DNA from: a virus
DNA: 33,635 nucleotides
IMG/VR virus record: IMGVR_UViG_3300037193_001246
Span: 1 to 33,635 of that record
Direction: 5' to 3' (one strand)
The position numbers and the translations under genes are program-made. The notes under the pieces were generated by a model that saw only the letters and a list, made by a program, of their open reading frames with translations, made no database searches and was not told the DNA's origin. Positions 1 to 5,801 of the stretch are shown here, one piece after another. Every line of letters begins with the position of its first letter. Position 1 is the first letter of the stretch.

Positions 1-4
1 CTTC

Positions 5-718
5 ATGGCGCAGGACAAGCTTCTCGAGCGTGAGGGATCGGCGACACGGACGTACCGGCTCAAGCTGACGGACACGGGCTTCGCGCTCGCGAAGGGCTAC
101 GGCTTCAAGAAGGGGAACTGGAAGCCGGAACCGCCGGCGTACCACCTGAACAAGAAGAAGTGCAGGTTCTGCAACAGGGAGATGTCGGGGTCACTGATCG
201 GTCGGCACGAGGCAGCGCATGAGAAGAAGGGTCACCAGCCGCTGAGGGAGACGGGCGAGAAGGAGTTCACCCCGAAGAAGAAGCAGGCGGCGAAGAAGAC
301 CATCGAGGCGCCGGCCATGCCGACGACGCGCGAGGACATCCAGGCCGTCGCCATGTACGTCTTCGAGCAGATCCTCGTGAAGCTGGCGGAGGCTCCGGCC
401 GGCGACATCAACGCGGTGGCAGAAGAGAACGCTGTGTTGTCGCAGCGACTGGCGACGGAGCGGGACTTGCGCCGGCAGGCGGACAAGAAGGTCGACGCTG
501 CGGAGAAGGAGCTGACGCGGGTGATCAACCAGCTCCAGCAAGCGGAGAAGAACATCGACACGATGAAGAAGAGGGTCGAGGAGTTCGCCTCCGAGAACGA
601 TCAGCTGAAGGCCAGGCTGAAGTCGCAGGAGAAGCACAAGGAGCCGCTGACGAGCCCGGTCGGCGACTTCCTGTCGGAGGAAGCCCGGCAGGGGCTGGGC
701 AACCTGTTCAAGAAGTAA
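5..718 (+). CDS. C2H2-finger coiled-coil protein, possibly 5'-partial
   Basis: The product is 237 aa from the ATG at 5, but the frame is open to the left edge, so the true start may lie outside the window. Residues 5-30 have a winged-helix-like turn ending in LTDTGFALAKG. C53, C56, H68 and H72 form a C-x2-C-x11-H-x3-H pattern, the layout of a C2H2 zinc finger. Residues about 90-100 are lysine-rich, and about 136-210 form a long charged coiled coil. This suggests a DNA-binding, self-associating protein. Function is inferred only from motifs. It ends 9 bases before the next ATG, in the same operon. Confidence 0.75.
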   Translation: MAQDKLLEREGSATRTYRLKLTDTGFALAKGYGFKKGNWKPEPPAYHLNKKKCRFCNREMSGSLIGRHEAAHEKKGHQPLRETGEKEFTPKKKQAAKKTIEAPAMPTTREDIQAVAMYVFEQILVKLAEAPAGDINAVAEENAVLSQRLATERDLRRQADKKVDAAEKELTRVINQLQQAEKNIDTMKKRVEEFASENDQLKARLKSQEKHKEPLTSPVGDFLSEEARQGLGNLFKK

Positions 719-727
719 GGAGGAACG

Positions 728-1078
728 ATGGTGAAGGTTAGCGATCTGCTGAGGAAGGCACGGGAGAGGATCGAAGACCCGAAGAAATGGATCAAGGGCG
801 CTCTCCATAGGTCGGGCGTGATCGACAGCAACGGGAAACAGACGTGGGGTTACTGCATGTTGGGTGCTCTCGAGTCCGCTGCGCGTCTTACCCGCGCGAA
901 CTCCAACCAGCAGAAACAAGCAGCGTTGGTTGTCACTCAGGTGATCAACGAGCAGTACCCAGAAGGGCGTGGTGAGTGGTCGATCCCGAGCTTCAACGAC
1001 AGCTACAAACGAACACACGAGGAAATCCTTCGGGTGTTCGAGAAGGCCGAGATCATCGCCATCGAGAAGGACCTGTAA
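728..1078 (+). CDS. Conserved small phage protein (DUF6197-like), copy 1
   Basis: This gene encodes a 116-aa soluble protein with an AAGGAGG site just before its ATG. Its layout is an N-terminal helix, W-x-KGA, a central GYCMLGALESA segment, then EQYP and a C-terminal VFEKAEIIAIEKDL helix. From memory this matches a small phage/actinobacterial family annotated DUF6197, whose function is unknown. The next gene is a clear paralogue sharing the same landmarks, so the pair arose by tandem duplication. No catalytic residues or membrane segments are visible. Confidence 0.8.
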   Translation: MVKVSDLLRKARERIEDPKKWIKGALHRSGVIDSNGKQTWGYCMLGALESAARLTRANSNQQKQAALVVTQVINEQYPEGRGEWSIPSFNDSYKRTHEEILRVFEKAEIIAIEKDL

Positions 1079-1088
1079 GGAGGGACAC

Positions 1089-1478
1089 ATGGCAAGAACA
1101 CAGATCGCAGTAGCGGACGTGTTGGAGCACGCACTGCAGCTACTCCGCAGACGCGGCGGATGGGTGAAGGGGGCTTCGAGGATCGACCGTCCGGAGGCTC
1201 CTCAGGGGTCTGCGAAGGTTCAGTTCTGCGCGGTTGGCGCCCTGAGCGAAGCAGTTCATCAGATGGTCGGTACCACCTTCGCAGCAGGCGCCAAGGAGGA
1301 CAAGGTACGGATCGTTGCCGGCGCCCTTCTCCTGCACACCATGCAGGAGCAGTACCCGGAGCTTGACTTCCACGACATCGTCGACTTCAACGATGCCGAC
1401 CGTACACGCAAGCAGGATGTCGTCCGCGTCTTCGAGAAGACCTACCTCGAGGCCGTCGAGAAGGACATCCGCATCTAA
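1089..1478 (+). CDS. Conserved small phage protein (DUF6197-like), copy 2
   Basis: The product is 129 aa. The ATG at 1089 is chosen because an AAGGAGGG site sits 5-8 bases upstream; an in-frame start at 969 would run deep into the preceding gene. Shared landmarks with the upstream neighbour are a W-x-KGA motif, FCAVGALSEA, M-x-EQYPEL, FND and VFEKTYLEAVEKDI. The copies have diverged substantially, so the duplication is old. Function is unknown. A strong inverted repeat follows the stop codon. Confidence 0.8.
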   Translation: MARTQIAVADVLEHALQLLRRRGGWVKGASRIDRPEAPQGSAKVQFCAVGALSEAVHQMVGTTFAAGAKEDKVRIVAGALLLHTMQEQYPELDFHDIVDFNDADRTRKQDVVRVFEKTYLEAVEKDIRI

Positions 1479-1485
1479 CCGTCGT

Positions 1486-1534
1486 GCCGGCCCTCGGGCA
1501 GGCTTCTTCCCACAACCCTCGTCCGAGGGCCGGC
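1486..1534 (+). terminator. 12-bp perfect inverted repeat, terminator or attenuator
   Basis: GCCGGCCCTCGG at 1486-1497 pairs perfectly with CCGAGGGCCGGC at 1523-1534 across a 25-base loop. It lies just after the second paralogue and just before the ribosome site of the ATPase gene. No U-run follows, so it is not a classical intrinsic terminator. It may attenuate, stop RNase decay, or separate expression of the two genes. Confidence 0.5.
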
Positions 1535-1556
1535 GTCCTTTCGTAGGAGGTGAAGC

Positions 1557-2675
1557 ATGGCTGAAGCAGGTGTCAGGTTCTATGTCGAGTCGAGCAAGAC
1601 CGACGCCTTTGCATCCGAACTCGCATGGAAGAAGGGGTACCACCACGTCGCCACGGAAGACTGGTCGACGGAGGGTGAAGGGATCGACATCCCGCAGCTG
1701 GAGGAACTCGAGCTCATGCGTTCAACGAGTCGGTTGAACGACTCCTTCGAGGCGGTGTATCTGGGCAACGGTCTGTTGGTGAGGATCGACCGCCGTTCGT
1801 TGTTCAAGATCAGGGTGTACGTGTACTCACTGGAGTATCCCGCTCCGATAGACGTGATCAACCAGGTCCGGAAGATCTTCCCGCCAGCGGAAGAGAAGGA
1901 TGATCCAAACGTCCTGAACGTGAACTTCTGGTCCAACACGAACCAGGGTCCACAGATGCTCGTCCGGACGGTGGGCATCATCCAGTGGAAGGAGTACTTC
2001 GCGAACTACCCGCTGCCGGTGGCGGAGCAGCTGGGGTGGCTGATGAAGCATGACTTCGATCTCGAGACGCAGGGGAAGCTGGTCCTGTGGACGGGGATGC
2101 CAGGGACGGGGAAGACGTTCGCCTTGCGCGCGTTGGGGGATGCGTGGCGAGGGTTCGCATCCGTCGACTACGTGATCGACCCTGAGGCGTTCCTGGGAGA
2201 TCCGACATACATGATGCAGGTGCTGATGGGCAAGCACGAAGGTCGGTGGAACCCGAAGAAGGAGGAATACGAGTCGCAGGACAACCTGGCGAGACTGCTC
2301 ATCCTCGAGGACACGGGAGAACTGCTGTCGCAGGACGCGAAGGATCGGACGGGACAAGGGCTGGCGCGGTTGTTGAACTCCACGGACGGACTGATCGGTC
2401 AAGGGTTGAAGAACATCATCCTCATCACGACCAACGAGGAGATCGGCAAGCTGCATCCAGCGGTTGGGCGGCCGGGGCGGTGCCTGTCGCACGTGAAGTT
2501 CCAGAAGTTCGACAAGGAGCAGGCGAACGCATGGTTGGAGACGATGGGCAGCGAGGAGAGGGTGGATCACTCGATGACGCTCGCCGAGCTCTACGCGAGG
2601 CTCTTGGGGAATACCAACGGCGGGCACTCGCTCGCATCAGCCTCCGCAAGTGGGGAGGTGGGGTTCAAGCCGTGA
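1557..2675 (+). CDS. AAA+ ATPase
   Basis: This 372-aa protein starts at an ATG preceded by TAGGAGGTGAAGC. Residues 1-165 form an uncharacterised N-terminal region. The AAA+ core carries Walker A GMPGTGKT at 180-187, Walker B LLILED at 247-252, a sensor-1-like ILITTNE at about 288-294, and an HPAVGRPGR arginine-finger region at 300-308. AAA+ proteins of this type use ATP to remodel protein or nucleic-acid partners. The ILITTN and GRPGR features resemble the BCS1/FtsH-type clade more than helicase loaders, but the substrate cannot be told. The last four bases overlap the next start as GTGA. Confidence 0.88.
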   Translation: MAEAGVRFYVESSKTDAFASELAWKKGYHHVATEDWSTEGEGIDIPQLEELELMRSTSRLNDSFEAVYLGNGLLVRIDRRSLFKIRVYVYSLEYPAPIDVINQVRKIFPPAEEKDDPNVLNVNFWSNTNQGPQMLVRTVGIIQWKEYFANYPLPVAEQLGWLMKHDFDLETQGKLVLWTGMPGTGKTFALRALGDAWRGFASVDYVIDPEAFLGDPTYMMQVLMGKHEGRWNPKKEEYESQDNLARLLILEDTGELLSQDAKDRTGQGLARLLNSTDGLIGQGLKNIILITTNEEIGKLHPAVGRPGRCLSHVKFQKFDKEQANAWLETMGSEERVDHSMTLAELYARLLGNTNGGHSLASASASGEVGFKP

Positions 2676-2911
2676 CCGAGGAAATGGCCGAGCCGGAGAA
2701 GCGGGATGAGCCGGAGGGCATGCGGTGTGACTACTGCGGCTACAAGTTCGCCGGCGACAAGATGACGATGCTCGTCTTCCCGAACGGAGTGACGAAGTTC
2801 GGGTGCGGCTATAGCTGCAACCTGCAGTTGGTAGCCCACCCCCCGTATCCAAACAACCCGCCCTTGTCGGAGAAAAAGGTCAGGCGGAAGGCTTCCAGGA
2901 AAAAGTCGTAA
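2672..2911 (+). CDS. Small zinc-ribbon-like protein
   Basis: The protein has 79 aa from a GTG overlapping the ATPase stop (GTGA); an alternative in-frame ATG lies at 2684. Residues 19-22 give CDYC and a second pair appears in GCGYSC, a likely C-x2-C / C-x3-C zinc-binding fold. The C-terminus is basic (KKVRRKASRKKS), suggesting nucleic-acid contact. Coupling to the ATPase suggests co-expression and perhaps a joint task. No family name is recognised. Confidence 0.7.
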   Translation: MTEEMAEPEKRDEPEGMRCDYCGYKFAGDKMTMLVFPNGVTKFGCGYSCNLQLVAHPPYPNNPPLSEKKVRRKASRKKS

Positions 2912-2946
2912 AAGGCTACATATTCTGGAAGGGTGCAGGATTTTTT
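2892..2946 (+). terminator. Weak terminator-like element
   Basis: CTTCCAG at 2892-2898 pairs with CTGGAAG at 2925-2931, and a T6 run lies at 2941-2946. The 26-base loop and the 9-base gap before the T-run make it weak. It marks the end of the preceding small gene and an AT-rich break before the structured element. Confidence 0.3.
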
Positions 2947-2952
2947 GGGCGT

Positions 2953-3035
2953 GGGGAGGTTCCGGCATGGTGCCTGGGGAGATCCCAGGACAGGGGTAGC
3001 TCCTGATCCCCCGAACGAAACACCGGAACCTCCCC
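2953..3035 (+). ncRNA. Structured RNA element directly upstream of the tRNA
   Basis: A perfect 13-bp outer stem joins 2953-2965 (GGGGAGGTTCCGG) with 3023-3035 (CCGGAACCTCCCC). Inside it, CCTGGG at 2973-2978 pairs with CCCAGG at 2984-2989, and GGGG at 2993-2996 can pair with CCCC at 3008-3011. The result is a closed multibranch fold of about 83 nt that ends 4 bases before the tRNA. There is no coding sequence here. It could be a small RNA, a processing signal or an attenuator; the fold matches no riboswitch I can name. Confidence 0.5.
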
Positions 3036-3039
3036 TCAA

Positions 3040-3114
3040 CAGCGGGGTGGTGTCAGTAGGTCGACACGCGTGGTTGTGGCCCACGAGGTAGGGGTTCGAG
3101 TCCCCTCCCGCTGA
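3040..3114 (+). tRNA. tRNA-His-like (anticodon GTG)
   Basis: The acceptor stem is CAGCGGG (3040-3046) with CCCGCTG (3107-3113), followed by A3114. The D arm has stem GTGTC/GACAC (3050-3054/3063-3067) around AGTAGGTC. The anticodon arm is CGTGG/CCACG (3069-3073/3081-3085) with loop TTGTGGC, giving anticodon GTG. The variable loop is AGGT and the T arm is AGGGG-TTCGAGT-CCCCT. CCA is not encoded. Oddities: two extra bases between acceptor and D stem, C1:G72, A at -1 and A73. Bacterial HisRS normally wants G-1 and C73, so charging as His is not assured. Confidence 0.82.
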
Positions 3115-3117
3115 CGA
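3103..3117 (+). repeat. 15-bp direct repeat, copy 1 (tRNA 3' end)
   Basis: CCCTCCCGCTGACGA covers the 3' strand of the T stem, the 3' acceptor strand and the discriminator of the tRNA. An identical copy lies at 4179-4193. The repeats frame 3118-4193, which holds three genes. This resembles the att duplications left by insertion at tRNA 3' ends, though both copies also sit directly before a ribosome binding site. Confidence 0.6.
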
Positions 3118-3128
3118 AGGAGGGACGA

Positions 3129-3224
3129 ATGCGATACGGGTGGTGGCTGGTGCTTGTGGTTCTGATCGGCATGTCCATCGACTGGGCTCGCATAGCGTGG
3201 CGCCGGCACCGGCGGTGGAGATGA
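3129..3224 (+). CDS. 31-aa single-span membrane peptide
   Basis: The ATG at 3129 follows a GAAGGAGGGACGA site. The peptide begins MRYGWW, has a hydrophobic helix at about residues 5-16 (WWLVLVVLIGMS) and ends in a very basic tail rich in R, H and W. Its TGA (3222-3224) overlaps the next gene's ATG as ATGA, supporting real translation and coupling. Topology would be one inner-membrane span with a positive tail in the cytoplasm. Function is unknown; phage membrane peptides of this size can act in lysis control, superinfection exclusion or membrane-protein inhibition. Confidence 0.65.
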   Translation: MRYGWWLVLVVLIGMSIDWARIAWRRHRRWR

Positions 3225-3832
3225 CGACGGAGTTTCCGACGTGGGAAGAGCTGAAGCAGGACCCGGTGGGGAAGGTGTACGTGCTCCGGGTGGGGGACGG
3301 GATCGCCTGGATGGTGAGGCGAGGAACGATGTCGTTGTGTGCCTACGTCGGGTTCCCTCCGGACTCCCCGTTCTACGGGCACGGCTCGGAGTGGGCGGAC
3401 GAGATCGCGGAGGTGCATGGGGGGTTCACCTTCCCGAACTGGAGCATGGCGTACAAACAGGCGTGGATGGAAGCGACGGGGGCCTTCAACACCGATGGCG
3501 ACGTCTACGGCTGGGCCGAGAGAGCTGAAGCCTTCAAGGCAGAGAACCCCGAGGAGTGGGAGGGGCGCGTAGCTCAGTGGGAAGGACCGACGACCCCCGA
3601 GGAACTCAAGCCGTACAAGGACTGGTGGTGGTACGGCTGGGATTACGGACACGCGTGGGACGCACCGCTATGGGTGAACAACACCGGGCTGGAGCTACCG
3701 GCTCTCGAGCGATCGGAGAGGGAGGATAGGCGGTGGACGCTCGAGATGGTCATTCCGGAGGCTGAGGAGGCCGCCAGGGCGTTCTCGAAAGCCGTGAGGG
3801 AAGCGATGCTGAAGGGAGAGGTCAGTGGCTGA
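3221..3832 (+). CDS. Tryptophan-rich protein of unknown function
   Basis: The protein has 203 aa from the ATG overlapping the upstream micro-gene stop. An upstream in-frame start at 3140 is rejected because it would read through the micro-gene and lacks a binding site. It is acidic and aromatic, notably the KDWWWYGWDYGHAWDAPLW region near 125-145. The C-terminal third is a charged helix. No membrane span or catalytic motif is recognised. It lies within the segment framed by the 15-bp repeats. Confidence 0.75.
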   Translation: MTTEFPTWEELKQDPVGKVYVLRVGDGIAWMVRRGTMSLCAYVGFPPDSPFYGHGSEWADEIAEVHGGFTFPNWSMAYKQAWMEATGAFNTDGDVYGWAERAEAFKAENPEEWEGRVAQWEGPTTPEELKPYKDWWWYGWDYGHAWDAPLWVNNTGLELPALERSEREDRRWTLEMVIPEAEEAARAFSKAVREAMLKGEVSG

Positions 3833-4172
3833 ACCGTGGGAAGACAAGCACGTCCTCGTGGCTGTGCCGGCGGACGAGGAGCCGGGCGTGAGCTCGGTGA
3901 AGGGGAAGTGCGGGATGTGCGAGCAGGAGGTCTGGCTGTCGCCGGCGAGCGACACGTTCCTCCGCGCGCACCCCGGTGAGGTGTTCGTGGTCTGCATGCC
4001 CTGCGCGCCGGGGCTGGTGGAGCTGAGGGGGATGCCGGAGTCAGTGGAGATGGTGCCCGGGCAGGTGGGGGAGCTGAGGCGGGCGGGGATGTCGGACGAG
4101 GACATCGCCGGGGTGATGAAGTACGCCGAGGTCTACCTCGAGACCGAGAAGGGGAAGCGCCAGGCGAAGTGA
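3825..4172 (+). CDS. Small protein with two CxxC pairs
   Basis: This 115-aa product starts at GTG 3825, overlapping the previous gene by 8 bases, with GGGAGAGG upstream. CGMC (about 29-32) and CMPC (about 57-60) form a probable four-cysteine zinc site. The C-terminal half is helical and acidic (MSDEDIAGVMKYAEVYLE). Function is unknown. It is the last gene before the second copy of the 15-bp repeat. Confidence 0.7.
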   Translation: MAEPWEDKHVLVAVPADEEPGVSSVKGKCGMCEQEVWLSPASDTFLRAHPGEVFVVCMPCAPGLVELRGMPESVEMVPGQVGELRRAGMSDEDIAGVMKYAEVYLETEKGKRQAK

Positions 4173-4178
4173 CAGCTT

Positions 4179-4193
4179 CCCTCCCGCTGACGA
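4179..4193 (+). repeat. 15-bp direct repeat, copy 2
   Basis: The sequence is identical to 3103-3117, the tRNA 3' end. No tRNA body precedes it: the upstream bases are the end of a coding region and lack D and anticodon arms. The next gene's ribosome site follows directly. Confidence 0.6.
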
Positions 4194-4208
4194 GAGAGAG
4201 GAGAGACG

Positions 4209-5165
4209 TTGGACAAGCTACCGGACATGCACTTCATCCAACGGCAGATCGACTGGCTGAAGCCGGGGAGCCTGCTGAACCGCCCGCAGCGGACGGAGAT
4301 CCAGGCGAGCTTGCGGAGGCTGCAGCTGTTGTTGGTGGAGTTGTTCGATGAGGAACTGGAGCGGGGTGGTCCCAGACCTGGGGATGCCGAGGGTGAAGCC
4401 TCTCGTGGTCCCGATATACCTACGACGGCGCTGGGGCCGCCCGCTCCTTCAGCACCCGTTGCCAAGCCGATTCCACCTGACGCGATGTGCGTCTGTGGTC
4501 ACAACGGGTTCCACCACGCCCTGCACGGCGAGTGCGATGCCAGCCGAGGCGGCATCCGACTGGACGACTGCACCCACTTCCGGCCTGCCGATGTCGGTCC
4601 AGAAGTTGACGACCCAGACGACAGTTGCGTCGAGTGTGGTGGTCATAAGCGCGACGTGGGAGAGCTTCACATCGTCGGCGGTGGGTTCTTCTGTGCCGAG
4701 TGCGACCCGCCCGAGCAGTACGGGGACTCCAAGCCCATCCTGCCGACCTCCGGTCACGACGTAGGAGAGGACAAGCTGGACGCCGCTGCTGAGTGGCTGG
4801 CCGAGTTCATCGAGTCACGGCTAGAGGACGCCGAGGGCTACCTGGGATCTACCGCGTGGGACAACCTGCGGGGCGAGAGTCCGAGTTACTTCACGAAGTG
4901 CGATCGTGAGGCCGTGTGGCTGTTCGTGGCACACACGCTCCAAACAATCCGACACCCCGCCTCGATGCCCGGCTCAACGGATAGCGCACCCATTGACAAG
5001 AAGGGCGCAGAAGCCATCGAACTCCTACGAGCCGTCCTATGGGTCGAGCAGCATCGGGGCGTGTTGTCTAACGAGCAGGTCGAACGGCTACGGGCGTGGG
5101 ACTTGGCCGACCGGGGGCTGAAAGCAACTTCCTCTCGGACAGTTGCGGAGGGTTCCGATGGCTGA
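4209..5165 (+). CDS. Cysteine/histidine-rich protein of unknown function
   Basis: A TTG at 4209 preceded by GAGAGAGGAGAG starts a 318-aa protein. The N-terminal 60 residues are helical; 70-95 is a Pro/Ala linker. Around 93-125 a CVCGH...C...C-T-H-F pattern looks like a zinc knuckle, followed by C-V-E-C and C-A-E-C pairs at about 138-168. The C-terminal 140 residues are predicted helical with conserved-looking Trp and Glu. Third-position GC falls a little below the neighbours, perhaps a recent gain. No family is recognised; zinc-dependent nucleic-acid binding is possible. Confidence 0.7.
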   Translation: MDKLPDMHFIQRQIDWLKPGSLLNRPQRTEIQASLRRLQLLLVELFDEELERGGPRPGDAEGEASRGPDIPTTALGPPAPSAPVAKPIPPDAMCVCGHNGFHHALHGECDASRGGIRLDDCTHFRPADVGPEVDDPDDSCVECGGHKRDVGELHIVGGGFFCAECDPPEQYGDSKPILPTSGHDVGEDKLDAAAEWLAEFIESRLEDAEGYLGSTAWDNLRGESPSYFTKCDREAVWLFVAHTLQTIRHPASMPGSTDSAPIDKKGAEAIELLRAVLWVEQHRGVLSNEQVERLRAWDLADRGLKATSSRTVAEGSDG

Positions 5166-5442
5166 GGGAGTCATCGTCAAGGGTTTCTTCTACGGCCACG
5201 CTAACCGCGAGTGCGGCGAACACCGCACGGTCGGGGCGCACCGGGCTTGGTGCTACGACTGCCAGGAGTGGTGCTACCCGTCCTCAGACGGCTCGTGCCG
5301 GGGCTGTACGACGGCAGCGGTGTCGAACACCGGAGTACCGACTGCGTGCCCGACGTGCGGACAGGAAGTTGTCAAGGCGGAAACTCCTGACCACCCAGAG
5401 CGTCCGGATTCCCACTCGAGTGATCCTCCTTCTCCTATATAG
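5158..5442 (+). CDS. Multi-CxxC zinc-ribbon protein
   Basis: The start is ATG 5158, with GGAGGG spaced 4 bases upstream and 8 bases of overlap with the previous gene. A TTG at 5143 is a weaker alternative. The 94-aa product carries CYDC, C-x2-C (CRGC) and CPTC pairs plus further Cys and His residues, consistent with one or two zinc ribbons. The C-terminus is Pro/Ser-rich and disordered. It ends the leftward accessory operon; an AT-rich intergenic region follows. Confidence 0.7.
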   Translation: MAEGVIVKGFFYGHANRECGEHRTVGAHRAWCYDCQEWCYPSSDGSCRGCTTAAVSNTGVPTACPTCGQEVVKAETPDHPERPDSHSSDPPSPI

Positions 5443-5472
5443 GATGCTTTGCATCGTAACGCCTTTTTTTTT
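5443..5472 (+). terminator. Hairpin plus T9 run, probable terminator
   Basis: GATGC-TTT-GCATC (5443-5455) is a short hairpin and a T9 run occupies 5464-5472. The 8-base gap is longer than ideal, but this is the strongest T-run in a GC-rich window and it closes the accessory operon just ahead of a new promoter. Confidence 0.45.
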
Positions 5473-5516
5473 CTGAAACACGTAACCACGTAACAAGTAA
5501 ACCGTTACAGGTTACG
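5456..5516 (+). promoter_or_regulatory. GTAAC half-site array (operator or iteron cluster)
   Basis: GTAAC occurs at 5456, 5482 and 5490, and its inverse GTTAC at 5504 and 5511. CGTAACC (5481-5487) and GGTTACG (5510-5516) form an outer inverted repeat, and GTAAC (5490) with GTTAC (5504) a nested one. The array ends 28 bases before the -35 box of the repressor promoter. It is a natural binding site for the adjacent XRE or ribbon-helix-helix protein; origin iterons are an alternative. Confidence 0.6.
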
Positions 5517-5544
5517 ACCTGAGTTCCCTGTTCGATCAACCGGC

Positions 5545-5573
5545 TTGACACAGTTGCCGGGAGGGTGTAGTGT
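5545..5573 (+). promoter_or_regulatory. Sigma-70-type promoter for the XRE gene
   Basis: A perfect -35 TTGACA (5545-5550) is followed by 17 bases and a -10 TAGTGT (5568-5573). Expected initiation is near 5579-5582, essentially at the GTG start codon at 5583, implying a leaderless or nearly leaderless mRNA, a common actinobacterial arrangement. Confidence 0.75.
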
Positions 5574-5582
5574 TCCCCTCTC

Positions 5583-5801
5583 GTGACTGATCAAGTCGGT
5601 TTTTCTTTGCGCGGTCTGCGCGAACTCTCAGGCCTCTCCCAAGAGGCACTCGCCGACCAGATCGGCTGCAGCTCCCGCACGTATGTCCGCTGGGAGCAGG
5701 GAGTCGTCAACCCCTCCGCGAAGTTCCTCGCTCCGCTTGCGCGTGCCCTGGGAGTGCCTGTGAGCCTGGTGCTCGATGCACTACGGGTGCCGGCGGCATG
5801 A
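5583..5801 (+). CDS. XRE-family helix-turn-helix regulator
   Basis: The product is 72 aa from GTG 5583. It is almost entirely one HTH_XRE fold: LRELSGLSQEALADQIGCSS places the helix-turn-helix at about residues 13-32, followed by YVRWEQGVVNP (recognition helix plus the W-E-x-G motif) and a C-terminal helix. Such proteins are Cro/CI-like DNA-binding repressors. No ribosome site precedes the start, fitting the leaderless promoter. The GTAAC array just upstream is a plausible autoregulatory operator. Its TGA overlaps the next ATG as ATGA. Confidence 0.88.
   Translation: MTDQVGFSLRGLRELSGLSQEALADQIGCSSRTYVRWEQGVVNPSAKFLAPLARALGVPVSLVLDALRVPAA

Noticed and set aside
2953-3035. HDV-like or hammerhead ribozyme; it contains CCGGCATGGT as in HDV and CTGAT/CGAAAC as in hammerhead
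   Set aside because: The pairing is simply nested with no P2 pseudoknot partner downstream, and the hammerhead core CTGANGA is not intact. The matches look like chance.
4179-4193. A second tRNA at the repeated tRNA end
   Set aside because: Only 15 bases match; no D, anticodon or 5' acceptor arm can be formed upstream.
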